A DNA stretch of 64,000 nucleotides from Mauremys mutica (GCF_020497125.1 NC_059082.1:31642965-31706964), one strand, 5' to 3'. Positions 1 through 12,095 are shown, counted from the stretch's first letter. The notes: generated by a model from the letters alone, not told the origin. Numbers and translations are program-made.

Positions 1-85
1 TTGAGAAGAACAAATCCTGTAGTCTTTCTAAAATGAGACTGAAATGATAGGTGTGCCACATGTATGAAGCAATTTTATTTTAAGC

Positions 86-197
86 CAGTGGTTCTCAACC
101 CTTTTTTATTTGCAGACCCGTAAAAATTTTTGAATGAAGGTGTGGACCCCTTTGGAAATGTTAGACAGGCCTGCAGACGACAGGCTGAAAACCACTG
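86..197. mobile_element. hAT-type MITE with 8-bp target duplication
   Basis: The element starts CAGTGGTTCTCAACC and ends AAAACCACTG, typical hAT-like terminal inverted repeats. It is flanked by ttttaagc (78-85) and ttttaaac (198-205), a target duplication matching at 7 of 8 bases. It is 112 bp with no coding capacity, inside an ICE2 intron. Confidence 0.75.
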
Positions 198-350
198 TTT
201 TAAACACTGAGATTGGTCATGACAATAGGATCAACTGACTTGGGCTACTTCTAACAGAGTGAGTGTAACTGACTCAGGCCCAAACTTTTAAAGGTATTTA
301 GGCATTTAGTGCACACAGCATTGCAACACTTAACTGATTCAAGAGCCTAA

Positions 351-732
351 GGTATGTCTACATTACAAAATTGAGTGAACCTAAGTTACGTTGAGATACA
401 GTCACCACAGTAATTAAATTGCTTTTGCATGTCCACACTACACTCCTTGTGTCAGTGATGCACATGCTCACCAGCAGTACTTGCACCAATTTAACTGTCA
501 GCGTGGAGCATTGCAGGAAGGATTCTGAAAGACAACAACAGTCAACGTAAGCAACGCAGTGTCTACACTGACATTGCATCGACCTAAGCACTACATCTCT
601 CATGGAGGTAGAGTTATTAAGTCGCTGTAGTGGGCGAATTACATAGGGGCTACATTTTACTGTGGATGCTTACAGAGTTAGGTTGATGTAAGCTGCCTTA
701 TGTCAACCTAACTCTGTAGTATCGACCAGGGC
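351..732. mobile_element. Harbinger-type MITE
   Basis: A non-autonomous element starting GGTATGTCTACATTAC, with a degenerate inverted end near 715-732. It is closely related to the outer element of the nest at 12515-21085: both share the stretch around gtctacactgacat and the block ttattaagtcg. The flanks are taa (348-350) and tca (733-735), an imperfect 3-bp duplication. Removing it rejoins an older palindromic repeat (gagcctaa with gtctcattttt), so it is an insertion into that repeat. An 81-codon minus-strand frame across it is not a gene. Confidence 0.7.
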
Positions 733-736
733 TCAG

Positions 737-804
737 TCTCATTTTTAAAAAGGATTTAAACACTTGGAAGTCAAAAAGTGCTTAAATCCCCTTTGAAAAT
801 GAGA
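737..804. repeat. Imperfect palindrome, part of an older interspersed repeat
   Basis: The arm tctcatttttaaaaaggatt is followed about 10 bases later by its near reverse complement ending at 804, giving a hairpin of about 28-bp arms. The other half of this older repeat lies left of the MITE at 351-732. No coding content. Confidence 0.55.
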
Positions 805-1735
805 TTCAGGCTCCTAAATCAGTTAGAAAAGCTACTAGAAACCTCTGTTGTGAACAGCCTAGTAATTTTCTATGGGCCGCTCAAGTCTAGGGCCTAAGCT
901 CATCCCTCTCTCTGCTTTTGTTGGTTTTATTTTGTATTCATTTTTTCCTTTGCTTTTCTTTATTTTCTGATCCTAGTCACAAATGCTATGCCAATTGACT
1001 TGAGGCCAAGGAATTTCTCAGATTTTACCAATGAACCCTACGTCATAGACTTGGTTTTGCCTTAACATTCTGATAGCAGTGCCACTGGTTCCTGTCACCA
1101 AGAAAAAGGGGAAACTACACCTAGCTATGAGATTGTGCCTCTAATCCACCCTTTCCAATCAGAATTTACATGGACTCTGTATGCCTAAGGATAGAGCCAC
1201 AGCCCCATCATGAAACTGTCTAAAATGACTACTCCCATCTACCACCAGACCAGAAAGGGAGCACTATTTTCTTATTTTTCCATTCTCTTGTCTTCTTTTT
1301 GCTGGTCGGTATGTGTTTATGCAAACTGATTTGACAAAACTTAAAAAGCCTGAATGCTCTATATGAAACATAATTACCATTCCCTCATTAAGAAACAAAG
1401 CTGTTTTTTTAACTTGTAAATTTTTCCTGCACACTTATTAAGTAGTATGATTACTGAGAAGTTAGATCTGAGACCATTAAAAAGAATCATAAGCTACAAA
1501 GATAGCGGTGTGGTGCAAAAGAAACACCTAAGTAATTTTATAACAATGACAACAGAAAGCACATATTATTTGACTAATAATTCATAGTGTTACAGGGAAT
1601 CAATGTATAAGCATAAGTATGCATAAATAGGGAAAGACTATTTGGACAATTAGGATTTTCAAATTCTCTTATCTGTGTACCTCTGGAAAAGTAACTATAA
1701 AAATCACAAACCCTGTGAACAAAAACATACTGTAC

Positions 1736-1895
1736 CTTCAGCAGTGATCATTTTAACAGAAACTGGTATTTCCCACTGTTCCTTATAGTTTAGTCCATGA
1801 TTATTCAACAAAGTAAATAATGACTGACTATTTAAAACTATTTGTGGACAATATTTTAAAGCAAGTTTTTCAGCATTTGGATCCAAGCTAATGTC
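1736..1895 (-). CDS. ICE2: ICE2 coding exon 7
   Basis: 160-nt internal exon reading DISLDPNAEKL, then SQSLFTLLNNHG and YKEQWEIPVSVKMI, a segment strongly conserved in vertebrate ICE2. The acceptor AG is at 1896-1897 and the donor is AAG followed by GTACAG just below 1736. It enters in phase 0 from exon 6 and leaves one base over (160 = 53 codons + 1). This is the last ICE2 exon I can place; the next must lie left of the window, or in the first 1.7 kb where I found no match. The domain has no known catalytic role; it belongs to the scaffold part of the little elongation complex subunit. Confidence 0.93.
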
Positions 1896-2163
1896 CTGAA
1901 ACACATTAATAAAAAAAAAAAGAAATTAACAGTGACATTTTAAACATTAACTTCTTTTGCTTGTTAATTTCAATATCCAGGATTTTTTTAAATTACTGAA
2001 AAAAAAATATTTGAAAACAAATATTCAAATACAACATCAGTGTTCAAGTTCAGAATCAAAGAAACTTTAAGGCAAGACCCAAAAAGTGTTCTCTGAATCC
2101 TATACATACATCTTGTAGTACAAAAAATTATCAGGAAAAAAGGGAACAAAGAAAATCAATAAA

Positions 2164-2300
2164 CAGCTGCATGATGCTTAAAAAAATAAAAATAAAAAAC
2201 CCAAACAAAAACAAACAAAAAACCCCCACACATTTCTCTCTCTCTCTCTCATACAAACACACAATTAGTACTTTGAGTCAGTTAAATAAAAAAAAATACA
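2164..2300. repeat. A-rich and (TC)n simple sequence in ICE2 intron
   Basis: Runs of A-rich sequence are followed by ctctctctctctc near 2238-2252. A 65-codon open frame here is low complexity (K, N and S only) and is not a gene. The rest of 1896-3558 is ordinary AT-rich intron in which I see no clear element. Confidence 0.6.
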
Positions 2301-3558
2301 AGCATATAACACAACACATTGAAGAGTCAATTTCAACTAATGGAGCATCACTACTTCTTGTTCATTAGACTATCATAGGATGCTCTTGTATCCTCAACAT
2401 TTAGAAAAATATCAACACCTCATGGGCCCAGAAATAGCATTAACAGTTCCCACACACAAAAAAAGCATGGTGAAGTTAAATATGCAGGCACACACCAGTG
2501 ATCTGAGTAAATATTACCTTTCAAGAATGTTAAACACATAATCCAAATATGATAAACGCAAGAAATATAGAATTAAGATTATGAAACTTGCCAGGAATTA
2601 TGCTTGTGGATCTACACAAGCATGAAGAACTTGGAAGCATGGGGTGATGAGATGATGAGAGCTGGAAAGATCAGAAATGGCAATGTGGGGAACTCAAGAG
2701 CAGTTCAGGACAGTACAAGAATGTGGGGGAGAAGGAGGAACCACCAGCTATTTCTTCCCTTCTTTCAAGGTTCTTGCCAGTGAACGATATGTAGTTCACA
2801 GTAGCCGGACTACCCTTTGATGAACCACGGGACATGTTAATGGTTTCTTCCTGACTTCTCCTCTTGCACCATTGAGACATTTCCAAGCCCTAACCCTCCA
2901 AAATCTCTGGGTCTCTTGAATGGCCAATGCACAACCTGTGAACATAGCTCCTATATTAGTGTACAACAAGTTATGTAGAATAATTATTATTTTTTTTTTT
3001 TTAAAGAGCCACATCACACGGCATCTGTGATAGGAGACAACTGCTTCTTATCACTTTGTTTATGTAAGGATACTAGCAATAATTTAAGATATCTTTTCAG
3101 GAAATAATCTAGCATATAGCCTAATAAACTGTTTAACTCAAAGACTGAGCTCACATTCTGTGACAAATAAATTCCCCTGAGAAAAAAAATCCTTTGTAAA
3201 CTAATTTTTTTTGTATAATCAAACTCTTTTTATTACATATATATTGATATTTTAACACAAAAAAATAAGTTTTAATTAATACAAAAATAGATCCTTAACC
3301 AGAGTACTGCAAACAATAGCTCTACCTAAATTCATTAGAGGTTATAGATAGCCGACATGTTGGCTATCTAAGGGCCTCATCCAATGTCTACTGAAATGAA
3401 TGGAATTTACTGCAGTGAGCATCGGATCAGTCTGTTAGTGCTATTTCAAACTTTAAAAATAGTAGGATGATTGTTGTAACAGAAACGCTACATTGATCTC
3501 TAAAAAGAATGATATGAATTACATTATTAAATACATTATAACAACAATAGTTACTCAC

Positions 3559-3681
3559 ATCGTGCAGAGCAGAAGCTTTCTGTTCTGGAGTTGCAACAGA
3601 TGCTGCAGTTTTATAATCTACAGATAGCTGTAGTTGCGTATGCATGGCAGGTGACAATACTTTAACAAATCTTGTCTTTCC
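3559..3681 (-). CDS. ICE2: ICE2 coding exon 6
   Basis: 123 nt, 41 codons, phase 0 at both ends. It reads GKTRFVKVLSPAMHTQLQLS and ends KASALHD. The acceptor AG (3682-3683) follows a T-rich tract and the donor is GTGAGT at 3553-3558 (reverse strand). The segment aligns in order with the human stretch after LLAL (VK, then PSM, then LQLS). It is more divergent than its neighbours, which suits a linker region. Confidence 0.9.
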
Positions 3682-3869
3682 CTTGAATAAAATAAAGCAG
3701 TATCAGACATCTATTGGCATCAGTGTTGGGATTTTATATTAGATTTTTTTAGGATGAAAATATTGTTTATATAAATTCCCTCTAAAAATGTATGATTCTC
3801 CTATTTTAGAAATATTCATATAGAACGGCTACCTTCCAGTCTCCAAGATAATGTACTTATTACCTAAGC

Positions 3870-4597
3870 CAGAGGTGGGCAAACTACGGCCCGCAGGGCC
3901 ATCCTGCCCAGCCCCTGAGCTCCTGGCCAGCCCCGGCCCCTCCCCTGCTGTCTCCTTTCCCCCGCAGCCTCAGCTCCCTGTGCTGGCAGTGTGGCTGGCT
4001 CCGGCTGGGCGGCGTGGCTCAGGGGCAGATTTGCCAATGAACACAGGGTGCCCTGGCACAGGCCCCCCAACAACAGGGGGACCCAGGGCTGGGCACTTGG
4101 GCAGCTCAGCACTGGCACAAACCCCGCGGAGGGGAGGGGCCGCACTGCGGGGGCAGGGGAGCAGGCGGGCGGTGAGGGTGGCGGGAGCACGGGGAACGCG
4201 GACGGAGGACTCAGGAGGAGCACCGGGAGGCCGCTGCACTTTGAAGGGGAAACCGCCGCTTCTCTCCAGCTGTGTGGCTGCCCCTGCTCCTCCTGAGTCC
4301 TCTGCCCATGTTCGCAGGCCACATTACAAAAGGGGCTGGGGGTGGAGGGCAGAGTGGAGTCCCAGGGGGGCAGTTAGGGGCAGGGGGTCCCAGGAGGGGG
4401 CGGTCAGGGGACAAGGAGCAGGGGGGTTGGATGAGTCGGAGGTTCTGAGGGGGGCAGTCAGGGGGTGAGAAGTGGGAGGGGGCAAATAGGTGGCAGGGGG
4501 CAGGCTGTTTGAGGAGGTACAGCCTTCCCTACCGGGCCCTCCATACCGTTTCGCAACCACAATGTGGCCCCTGGGCCAAAAAGTTTGCCCACCCCTG
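3870..4597. mobile_element. hAT-type element with perfect 8-bp target duplication
   Basis: It starts CAGAGGTGGGCAAACTACGG and ends AAGTTTGCCCACCCCTG, inverted ends of the hAT type. Both flanks are acctaagc (3862-3869 and 4598-4605), a perfect 8-bp duplication. The inside is very GC-rich with G-runs and gives many long spurious open frames on both strands, the longest 205 codons; none has a recognisable domain. It lies in the ICE2 intron between exons 5 and 6. Confidence 0.85.
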
Positions 4598-4716
4598 ACC
4601 TAAGCAATGTGTCTTGCAAGTTGTAACCTATAGTCCAAGCATGGAAGAGTGATCTCAATCAATGTAGCATTACATAATGTAATGCATGTTTAATTCAAGT
4701 TATCAGAAAATTTTAT

Positions 4717-4736
4717 GAGAGAGAGAGAGAGAGAGA
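4717..4736. repeat. (GA)n microsatellite beside ICE2 exon 5 donor
   Basis: About ten GA units. On the transcribed strand this is a (CU)n tract starting a few bases after the exon 5 donor GTAACAT. Confidence 0.85.
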
Positions 4737-4742
4737 TGTTAC

Positions 4743-4877
4743 CAATGCAAGTAGATTTTTCTCCAGCTTCAAGGTCAACTCTGGGCTAAATTTGCCTCCC
4801 ATGATACCGGTGATTTCATGGAGAATGTAAAATTCAGGGTACTTCTTCACATGTCCAATACAAGCACTTAGAAATTG
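4743..4877 (-). CDS. ICE2: ICE2 coding exon 5
   Basis: 135 nt, 45 codons, phase 0 at both ends. It reads QFLSACIGHVKKYPEFYILH and ends LKLEKNLLAL. The acceptor AG is at 4878-4879 after a T/C tract and the donor is GTAACA at 4737-4742. The VKKYPEFY core matches the human VKKYSEFY segment. The intron beyond the donor starts with a (CU)n run. Confidence 0.93.
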
Positions 4878-5254
4878 CTAAAGAAAGAAAAAAAAAAGAA
4901 AAAAGGATGTTACATAGCCCATGTATCAATACCATAACAGTTTCATAAAAATTAGAATGCTGCTGTGAAAGTTACATCTACCTATATTTTCAGCTATGAG
5001 AAAGAACATTTATTTAATCCATTTCTGCGAATGGATTTGTTAAAAATATTTCTTTATTCTTCTTTAGAATTCAGTTTAACAGATTGTGACAAAAAGAAAA
5101 AGGAAAAAATGAGGTTGGTAGGAGGCTACTTGTTGTTTTTCTTAAAGCACTGCCACAGAAAGGAGATGGGTAGGTGCTCAAATAACAATGTGATGGAGGA
5201 AACAGTAGATAAGAACCTAGAGAGAGAGAGGGAATATCTTGTGGTTAAGAGACA

Positions 5255-5600
5255 GGAATGGAAGTTGCAAGATGTAGATTTATTCTTGGATCTGTCACTG
5301 AGTCACTGTGTGATCCTTGGCAAATCACTGGGTCCAGATTTTTAAAAATTGGTCTTCAAAAATATCCACAAATTGTGGGCACAAATGCAATTAAGGTCAC
5401 CTGGAAGTCTAAGTATTGGATTATGCCCACAAATCAGGTACTGAAACTATTAAATCACCTTAACTGCAGTTACCTATTTGCAGCTACAAAAACAGGAGTT
5501 TGTATAAGGATCACATTTTCAGGCTGGTCTTAGATTTCGCAGGCCTCAGTTTCTTCAACTGTAAAATGCGCGAGACTACATTATACCATCATATCGGTCT
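5255..5600. repeat. Decayed MIR-like (CORE-SINE) fragment, probably interrupted
   Basis: Phrases typical of MIR-like SINEs appear in order but far apart: cactgtgtgatccttggcaa near 5304 and cctcagtttcttcaactgta near 5544. The roughly 200 bases between them look unrelated. The two open frames over this area are chance frames. The following stretch to 6237 shows nothing I recognise. Confidence 0.5.
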
Positions 5601-6237
5601 TTATAAAGGTAGCAGAAAATAAGCTGCTACCAGATAATGGGACATGATTCTCTGCATGGGGCATGTGTGAAAAAAAGCTTTGCGATTGCTGAAAGTAGAT
5701 AATGAAGCCATTATAATGATAAAACATGGAAACATGCCAAACTTGGAAGAATTACATTCCAAAATTCGGAAGGAACTAGTAAGGGAATATGAACGCCTTT
5801 GGCTAAGTTATACGTTGGTTTTAAGACTAGAGGCAGTATTAAAAGAACTAATTTGGTTTTCCATATTTAGTAAGGGATCAAGGGAGGATAGAGAAAAATT
5901 AAACATCTGCAGGCCTAGTTCCCTAGAGGAAAGATATTGGAAACATCTATAAGTGTGAAAATTATTAAAGGCAGAGAACAGTATGGGTTTATTTAAGAAA
6001 GGATTGTTCAGAATACTGATCTAGACAATCTAAATTAATCAATTGGCAGAATGGAGTAGAAGAAAGTATATTCTGTAATTTATCATAAAAGCGTTTGGTA
6101 CCTTACCACATTATAGATTACTCTGATCCAGAAATCTCAGAAGTATTGTAGAACCAAAGACTACTGGTACAGATGAAATGTTTTAGGAAAATGAAACAGG
6201 TCTTGATAATAAAAATGGGGTGGAGAAACTCATTCAG

Positions 6238-6325
6238 TTATTATTTGTATTGTGGTAGCACCTACATGCCCCAGTCATGTACCAGGGCCTCAGAATGCTA
6301 GGCACTGTACAAACACAAAACAAAA
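6238..6325. repeat. Short interspersed repeat (gtagcacctacatgcccc type)
   Basis: The sequence from ttatttgtattgtggtagca to ggcactgtacaaacac recurs in inverted, more decayed form at 48645-48710 (tttgtacagtgcctagcaga to ggtgctactcc). I recognise the type from reptile genomes but cannot name the family with certainty. The stretch 6326-8100 is AT-rich intron with no gene seen. Confidence 0.5.
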
Positions 6326-8104
6326 AAGTATAGAATACAAGTGTGCTTAATGGTTTGGTTTTTGGGGGTTTTTTGGCTGTTGTTTTTCCACTGCATAAAA
6401 TACCATGAGTTTATAATTTCAAAAGTGGCTAAAAGTTCCTATGATCTTGTTTTGGAGGTTCTGCAGAGGATGAGGCAGGAATAAACAAAAGCAGGAAACA
6501 GATTAAGGTGCTCCTCCTATCTCCTACACATTTTCCCCAATTTTAAAATCCTTTAAAAATAAATCCAATGTGGTTTTTTTCTTCTTTGACAAGCCAGCTA
6601 AGTCACCTGTGGGTATCTGAGATCCACAGGTAACATTTGTTGTTCTGTTATACTGGAATTAGCACAGAGAAGGAAAAGCTCTCAGAAAACTTTTGGAGTT
6701 TTGGGTAGAATGCAAATAAATATTTATTACTACTAATACAATAAGTCTATGGAGCTGTAATAATCACTGTTGATACAGTATATATGACAGCAAAAGGGGT
6801 ACTTAAAAGTATCATTTTTATTCAGATACCAATCTGTAAATACATATTTAGGCCTATCAGTTTGCACTGAACTAGTTAAGTCTTTCTCTCAGCAAATAAG
6901 CAACTTTCTTTGTAGGCTCAGCCTTCTAGTTGGACTCTGAAACACCGTTAATCATTCTTTTTTCATGGTATCTATTTTATGTAGGCTTCAGGTGAAAGAT
7001 GCAAGGGTAAAGAGTAGGGGAATGTCCCCTGTGGAAACACATTCATTTGCACATGAACCCTGGATGCGGAGACAAATTACACTCGTTTCACATCATGTAC
7101 TCAGGGACCTTAGCAATTCATTACTTGCACCTACTAAAAATTATTCCATTCTCTGTCCACAATTGCTGCTTCAAAGATGACTGGAGGCAAGTAATTTTGT
7201 TAAATATAAATCACAGAGTAAAAGACATGGAGGAATGAAGCTACATTTTGTGACCAGCTGTAGGGTCCCCTGTTTAAAAAAAAAAAAAAAATGGACACAA
7301 ACTGCAACAATAGACAATATATAACAAGGTATATAACAAATGAAGGCTAATCTCAATTTTAAACAAATCCATGTTTTTATTCCTTATTGTTTCTTTTGTG
7401 AAACAAAGCTATAATGTAGATCGGGATTCTAATCATTGTGTCTACGCAAACTATTTCTCAACTACAGAACAAATCTGTCTTGTGTACTAGAAACTGCAAA
7501 ACAAGAAAATTTTAAGGTGAAATAAGATCAGCCTCATTCAATTTAGTTGAAGTAACTACTCACTAACAAATATTATAATTATTATTATGTATGGACTGAG
7601 ACAGTGCTCTGTGCTATAAAACAGAAAGTAAAACATTTTCCATCTGGAAAAGTTTACCATTCTAACACAATAGGCTATTTCATGTCAAGGTAAGTCACTA
7701 CCAGAAATATACACCATTATCAAAATATTTTATTTTATAGTACTTTCTCCACTTCATCTCTAATAAACAACAACTTTTAATTAAAATTTATATTTGCCAA
7801 TTTCATATTCAGCCCCCCCATTTTGCTCCCACTGCAAATTAGTGCAGGAATAAGGCAGAAATTCAGCTCTTGCCCTTCATATTCTTATGATGCTCTTATT
7901 TTTGCCATTCACTATTTGACAGTTCTAAAGGAATACGTACCACTGTAACAGAAAATACCTGGGAAACTAACAGAGGGCTGCGTTCACCCTAGTTCACTAT
8001 GACATATGACATCAGATAGGTAACACTGCCTTTACTTTTCTATGATAGTGATTTTGAGTGAGTCCAAGGAGGTATAGCAAGGTCTTATCTCATACTCCGG
8101 AGGG

Positions 8105-8790
8105 AATTCCGTGCCAAAAAAACTAAAATTCTGTGCACAATATTTTAAAGTTCTGCAAATTTTATTTGTCAATAAATAAATGTGGCTCCAGCATGGCAGT
8201 AGGGAGCACAGGCCACTGGCTGCATTGAGGTGGGAAGATCACCCTGAAGCTCCCACCTCTCCCTGTACAGGGACTCGGCAGTGAGGCTGCACTTGACCCT
8301 GACACAGTGCAAGGGCTGGGCCTGCCCCAGAAACACTGTGGGGCCCTGTGCAGCTGTGCCAGACACACCAGGTGTGGCTGGGCAGGCTCAGCCGAACAGG
8401 ATCCAAGTGTGGAGGGGCTTAGTGTGGGGGGATCCAGGTGTGGAGCGAGAGGTTTCTGTGTGGGGCAATCTGGGTACGGGAGGCTCAGTGGGAGATCTGG
8501 ATGCACAGGGGCTCGGTGGGGGGGGGAGGAGGGGGGAGAGGCGAGTTCCGGGTGCAGGGGCAATGGGGCTCTTCAGGGGATTCACGTGATGGCGATTGGG
8601 GCTCAGGATGGGGGTCTGGGTGAGGGGAGATGGGGCTTGGCAGGTGTGTGTGTGTGTGGGGGGGATCCGGGTGCAGCTGGCTGGGGGGCTTATCAGAGAG
8701 GGGTCCCCAGGTTTAGGGAGGTAGGGCTTGTTAGGGTGAGAGTTTGATGGGCCTGCTTAACAGGGGAGCCCCAGCTGCTGCCAAAGGGAC
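8105..8790. mobile_element. Unclassified interspersed element, GC-rich interior
   Basis: The left part reads ggaattccgtgccaaaaaa, then aattctgtgcacaatatttt, wording that recurs in turtle genomes. The interior is G-rich, with near-tandem pieces of the form gggggatccaggtgtgg. Several overlapping open frames on both strands (up to 146 codons) are low complexity and not genes. I cannot define target duplications. Confidence 0.45.
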
Positions 8791-8967
8791 ACTGCATGCT
8801 TCATTGATGGCAAACTACACTTCTTTATTTATATTCAATTACCTCAGTTTACTGAATTTATACTGTGCATGTCTGATCATCCCTGGCTAGTATGTTATCT
8901 CCTCCCCTCCCCAATATTTTCATCTATTTATTCAATGAATGAACGGATACACAAACATTTCTGTTAC

Positions 8968-9087
8968 CTCAGTATAAAGCAGTGCATCCTCAGAGATGGT
9001 ATCATAATCCTGAACACAACTCTTGGCTGCATTTTGTGCAAACTTCAAAAATTCTGCAATTTCATTGTTCAGAAATTCTTTCATTTG
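8968..9087 (-). CDS. ICE2: ICE2 coding exon 4
   Basis: 120 nt, 40 codons, phase 0. It reads QMKEFLNNEIAEFLKFAQNA and ends SEDALLYTE. The acceptor AG is at 9088-9089 and the donor is GTAACAG at 8961-8967. The EFLKF core is followed by an alanine- and lysine-bearing helix matching the human TEFLKF segment. An overlapping 97-codon frame extends past both splice sites into intron, so the exon, not that frame, is the real unit. Confidence 0.94.
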
Positions 9088-9324
9088 CTGTAACAAGAAA
9101 GGAGACCAAAAAAAAAAGTCCCATTTTGAAGATAGCAAGAAAAAACAAAAAATAACCGCCCCATAACTTAACTGTAATTGTAAATGTAAATGTAAACCAT
9201 TATTATAAAGGATGGATTTACACATCTCACTGCATATTTACAAAGCATCCAGTAGGTTATTTACATCACACAAGAAGTGACATGTCTAGAAAGGCAATGC
9301 AAGTATCTCGGTGAAGAACTGAAG

Positions 9325-9430
9325 ACATTATGGCCCAGATCTCTCTAGATATTCTACACTGGTAGATCCTTGTACACCTCCACTGAAGTCAACACAAAAG
9401 AAGCTTACAGGATTGGAGCCTATTTCCTTA
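9325..9430. repeat. Decayed interspersed repeat (cactgaagtcaac type)
   Basis: The wording tggcccagatct, then ctacactggtagatcc and cctccactgaagtcaac matches a family also seen at 54715-54815 and about 63138-63190. It is old and diverged. The stretch 9431-9935 shows nothing definite. Confidence 0.4.
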
Positions 9431-9940
9431 AGAAAAGAAGCTTCCTCCCTGCAACAAATATTATTAGTTTAACCAAGGAGAGTGAAGCATGGACACTGTC
9501 AGAGCAATTTGACATGAGCCCTGTCTACATTAGCACTTACACTGCTACTAACAATAGCACACTAGCCCTGTTGCTGGAAAAAATGGGTACTCATTTTTCT
9601 AATGTAGATATATCCATTGTCACAACATAAGAGAATGGAATTGCCATAAACAAGGAATCGCAGGACCATCTATGTAACAGATCAATAGCCACAGCCAATG
9701 AATCCGTTAATGCCACTTACAGGACTCAAACCTAATGATGCATCCATCCAGCATGAAAAGGAAATACAGTAGCTCATTGTCTAAAACATTTTTGCTAAGA
9801 ACTAAAAGAGTGAATATTTGTGCATTTCTACTCCAGTGAGTAGACTACTTGCTATGTCAAGTACTGAAGGTCAACATGAAGGTCTCCAATGGTGTTAATG
9901 AGTGAGTCTTGGATGCAGCCTAAAATATAATCAGCATACA

Positions 9941-10232
9941 GAATCATAGAAATGTGGGGTTGGAAGGAGCCTTGAGAGGCAGGACCAAGAACACCTAGAC
10001 CACTGCGGTGGGGTGTCTCTAACCTGAAAAACCTCCAATGATGGGCATTCCAATGATGGGGATTCCACCTCCCTTGGAAGTGCTTAACTATCTTTATGGT
10101 TAGAATGTTTTTCCTGGTCTCTAACCTAAATCCCCCTTGCTACAGATTAAACCCATCATTTCTTGTCCTACCTTCAGTGGACAAGGAGAACAATTGACCA
10201 CCATCCTCTTTATAACAGTCCTTAACATATTT
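9941..10232 (-). mobile_element. CR1-type LINE fragment (3' region)
   Basis: It begins agaatcatagaaatgtgggg and ggaaggagccttgagagg and continues with cagtggacaaggagaacaat and ccttaacatatttgaagac, recognisable as the 3' part of sauropsid CR1 in reverse orientation. A short internal duplication (caatgatggg twice near 10040-10060) is present. Coding sequence is absent. Confidence 0.7.
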
Positions 10233-10540
10233 GAAGACTTATGAGGCCTGGAGCCAGGCTGGAACTCCTTCGCGTCCTCCCCCCAGCCCTCTGCCAGCAT
10301 TGCTTTGCCTGAGGTCCTGTAGCTCCCTCAGCCAACCAGATGCACCATCCACGCTCCTCCAGCTCTAGCAAGGAATTGATCTTGCTCTGGCCCTGCAGCT
10401 CTTCTTATACTAGATTTCTGGGCCCTGATTGGCTGCTTCTCACACAGCTGCTCTAAGCAGCTTGAGGGACCTCTCTACTTCCTTTTCTGAGGCGGGATGT
10501 GACGGGGCCGCCGGACCTAATCCACCCGTCACAGAAGGAC
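10233..10540. repeat. Unclassified, LTR-like fragment
   Basis: A GC-richer block runs from aggcctggagccaggctgga to about ccacccgtcacag, with no inverted ends. The composition and the ccctgattggctgcttctca wording resemble LTR fragments in reptiles, but I see no coding region, primer site or duplicated flank. An alternative is an unrelated degraded element. Confidence 0.3.
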
Positions 10541-10980
10541 AGAGCCATCATGATGTTTCTAACTTCTAATACAGTTAAAACATTTGTCCATGACATTATG
10601 AAATTCTACATGTGTGTCCTCCGCTTAGTACTTATTTTACAGTCAATTCATCACTTTAATTCTTCTATAACTACCAGCATAGCAACTGACTTAGGGACAG
10701 GAAAGCAGGAGGCGTCAAGGCAACTATTCAACTATATTTTTAGAGTAACGTGACATCAACTATCCTAAAAAAGCCTCAGTAAAACAACAATGTACATGTT
10801 TAGTTACCTTTAAAAAAATACAAATGTCATTGTTGGGGAGATAAAACATGTTGGAATTGGAAATGTTTAAGGACTTATAATTATTACAATTAAATTTTTA
10901 TCTACAAATGATTTTTAGAAAATTTTCCTTGGATTATTACAGCAAGGAATATTAGGAGAAAAGACAATTTTAACACTTAC

Positions 10981-11248
10981 CAAATACTGGGAATATTCTC
11001 TTTGATGTGTTGAAATAAATTGGTAGGATAAAGGGTTTTTTGAAAACTTAGTCATTAGATATAAATATGTTTTCTGCTCCTTCTCAGTTAGACTAGAGAC
11101 ATAAGGATAGGGGATTCTGGGCTCTGGAAAAGGATTATCATCAGCTGCAGGTTTAACTTCCTCCTCAGCTGGAGCTGCAGCCTGTGTGTTAAATGTTTTC
11201 GCATCTTCTACAGAGTTTACTGATGCCTCTACATTTTCTTCTTTATGT
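10981..11248 (-). CDS. ICE2: ICE2 coding exon 3
   Basis: 268 nt. It completes a lysine codon split with exon 2, then reads an acidic, alanine-rich, low-conservation stretch, then PFPEPRIPYPYVSSLTEKEQ and finally HQREYSQYL. The PRIPYP motif followed by an S..L..KEQ..Y helix matches human ICE2 PRVPYP. The acceptor AG is at 11249-11250 and the donor is GTAAGTG just below 10981. It leaves in phase 0, fitting exon 4. The intron on its 5' side is the 18.5-kb repeat-filled intron 2. Confidence 0.93.
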
Positions 11249-11387
11249 CTGAAAGAAAAGTAGCACGTGAAAAAACTTACAATTTACACTTTTCACATGA
11301 AGACTTGTATTTTGCCCAATGATTGGAAATCTTAGTCTTCCGTGACCGTCAACATCAATTTTCTCAAATATATCATAATTAAAGCTA

Positions 11388-12095
11388 CATTTTATTCATG
11401 GGTACTTTTAGTAAAAGTCGAGGACAGGTCATGGGCAGTAAACAAAAATTCATGGCCCCTGACCTCTCCATGACTGTTACTAAAAATACCAGTGAATAAA
11501 ATATGCGGGGGGATGGTGCCCGGGGACCCCACGGGTGCTGAGGGAGAGAGGCCTGGCTGCATGCAGGGGGAGGAGGGGATGGGCAGCGGCGTACAGCCCA
11601 AGACCCCCCCATTGGTGCTGGGGAGGAGGGGAGAGGGTGGGTGGCCCAGAACCCCTGCTGGTGCTGGCGGGGCCAGCAGGCTCCCTATTTGGCTCCATGC
11701 CCTCCTCCCCAGCAGCAGCAGAGTTTGGGTGTGGGAGGGGGGGAAGCGGGCTCTGGGCGGCGCTTACCCAGGGGCACTCTGGGAACCATGGCCAATGGAA
11801 GCTGCAGGGGTGGTGCCTGCAGGCGGAGCTGCCTGGCCACACCTCCACCTAGCAGGTGAGCGAGTGGGATGTTACCCAGAGCCCAGCTCACCCCTTCCCG
11901 TGCCTCAACCTCCTGTCCCCTCCCACACCCAAACCTTGCTGCTGGGATGGGGGTGGGGGCTCAGTGGCCCAAGACTGCCCCAGCAGCGATCAGCGAACCT
12001 GGCACAGAAGCTGCCCCTGAGCCAGGCGAACTAACCACTGCAGAAGACACAGAATCTGTGACTTCCATAACCTTGGTGACAAACTCACAGGCTTA
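11388..12095. mobile_element. Interspersed element with GC-rich interior
   Basis: The left part reads tcatgggtacttttagtaaa, then tcgaggacaggtcatgggca, with an inverted echo gacctctccatgactgttac about 35 bases on. The right part reads ttccataaccttggtgacaa. The interior (11510-12030) is GC-rich and gives many chance frames, the longest 180 codons. It contains the ggccaatggaagctgcaggg module that recurs in other repeats here. Class not determined. Confidence 0.45.

Noticed and set aside
3851..4658. Several overlapping frames up to 205 codons
   Set aside because: They lie inside a hAT-type element with a perfect 8-bp duplication; GC-rich composition alone explains the lack of stops.
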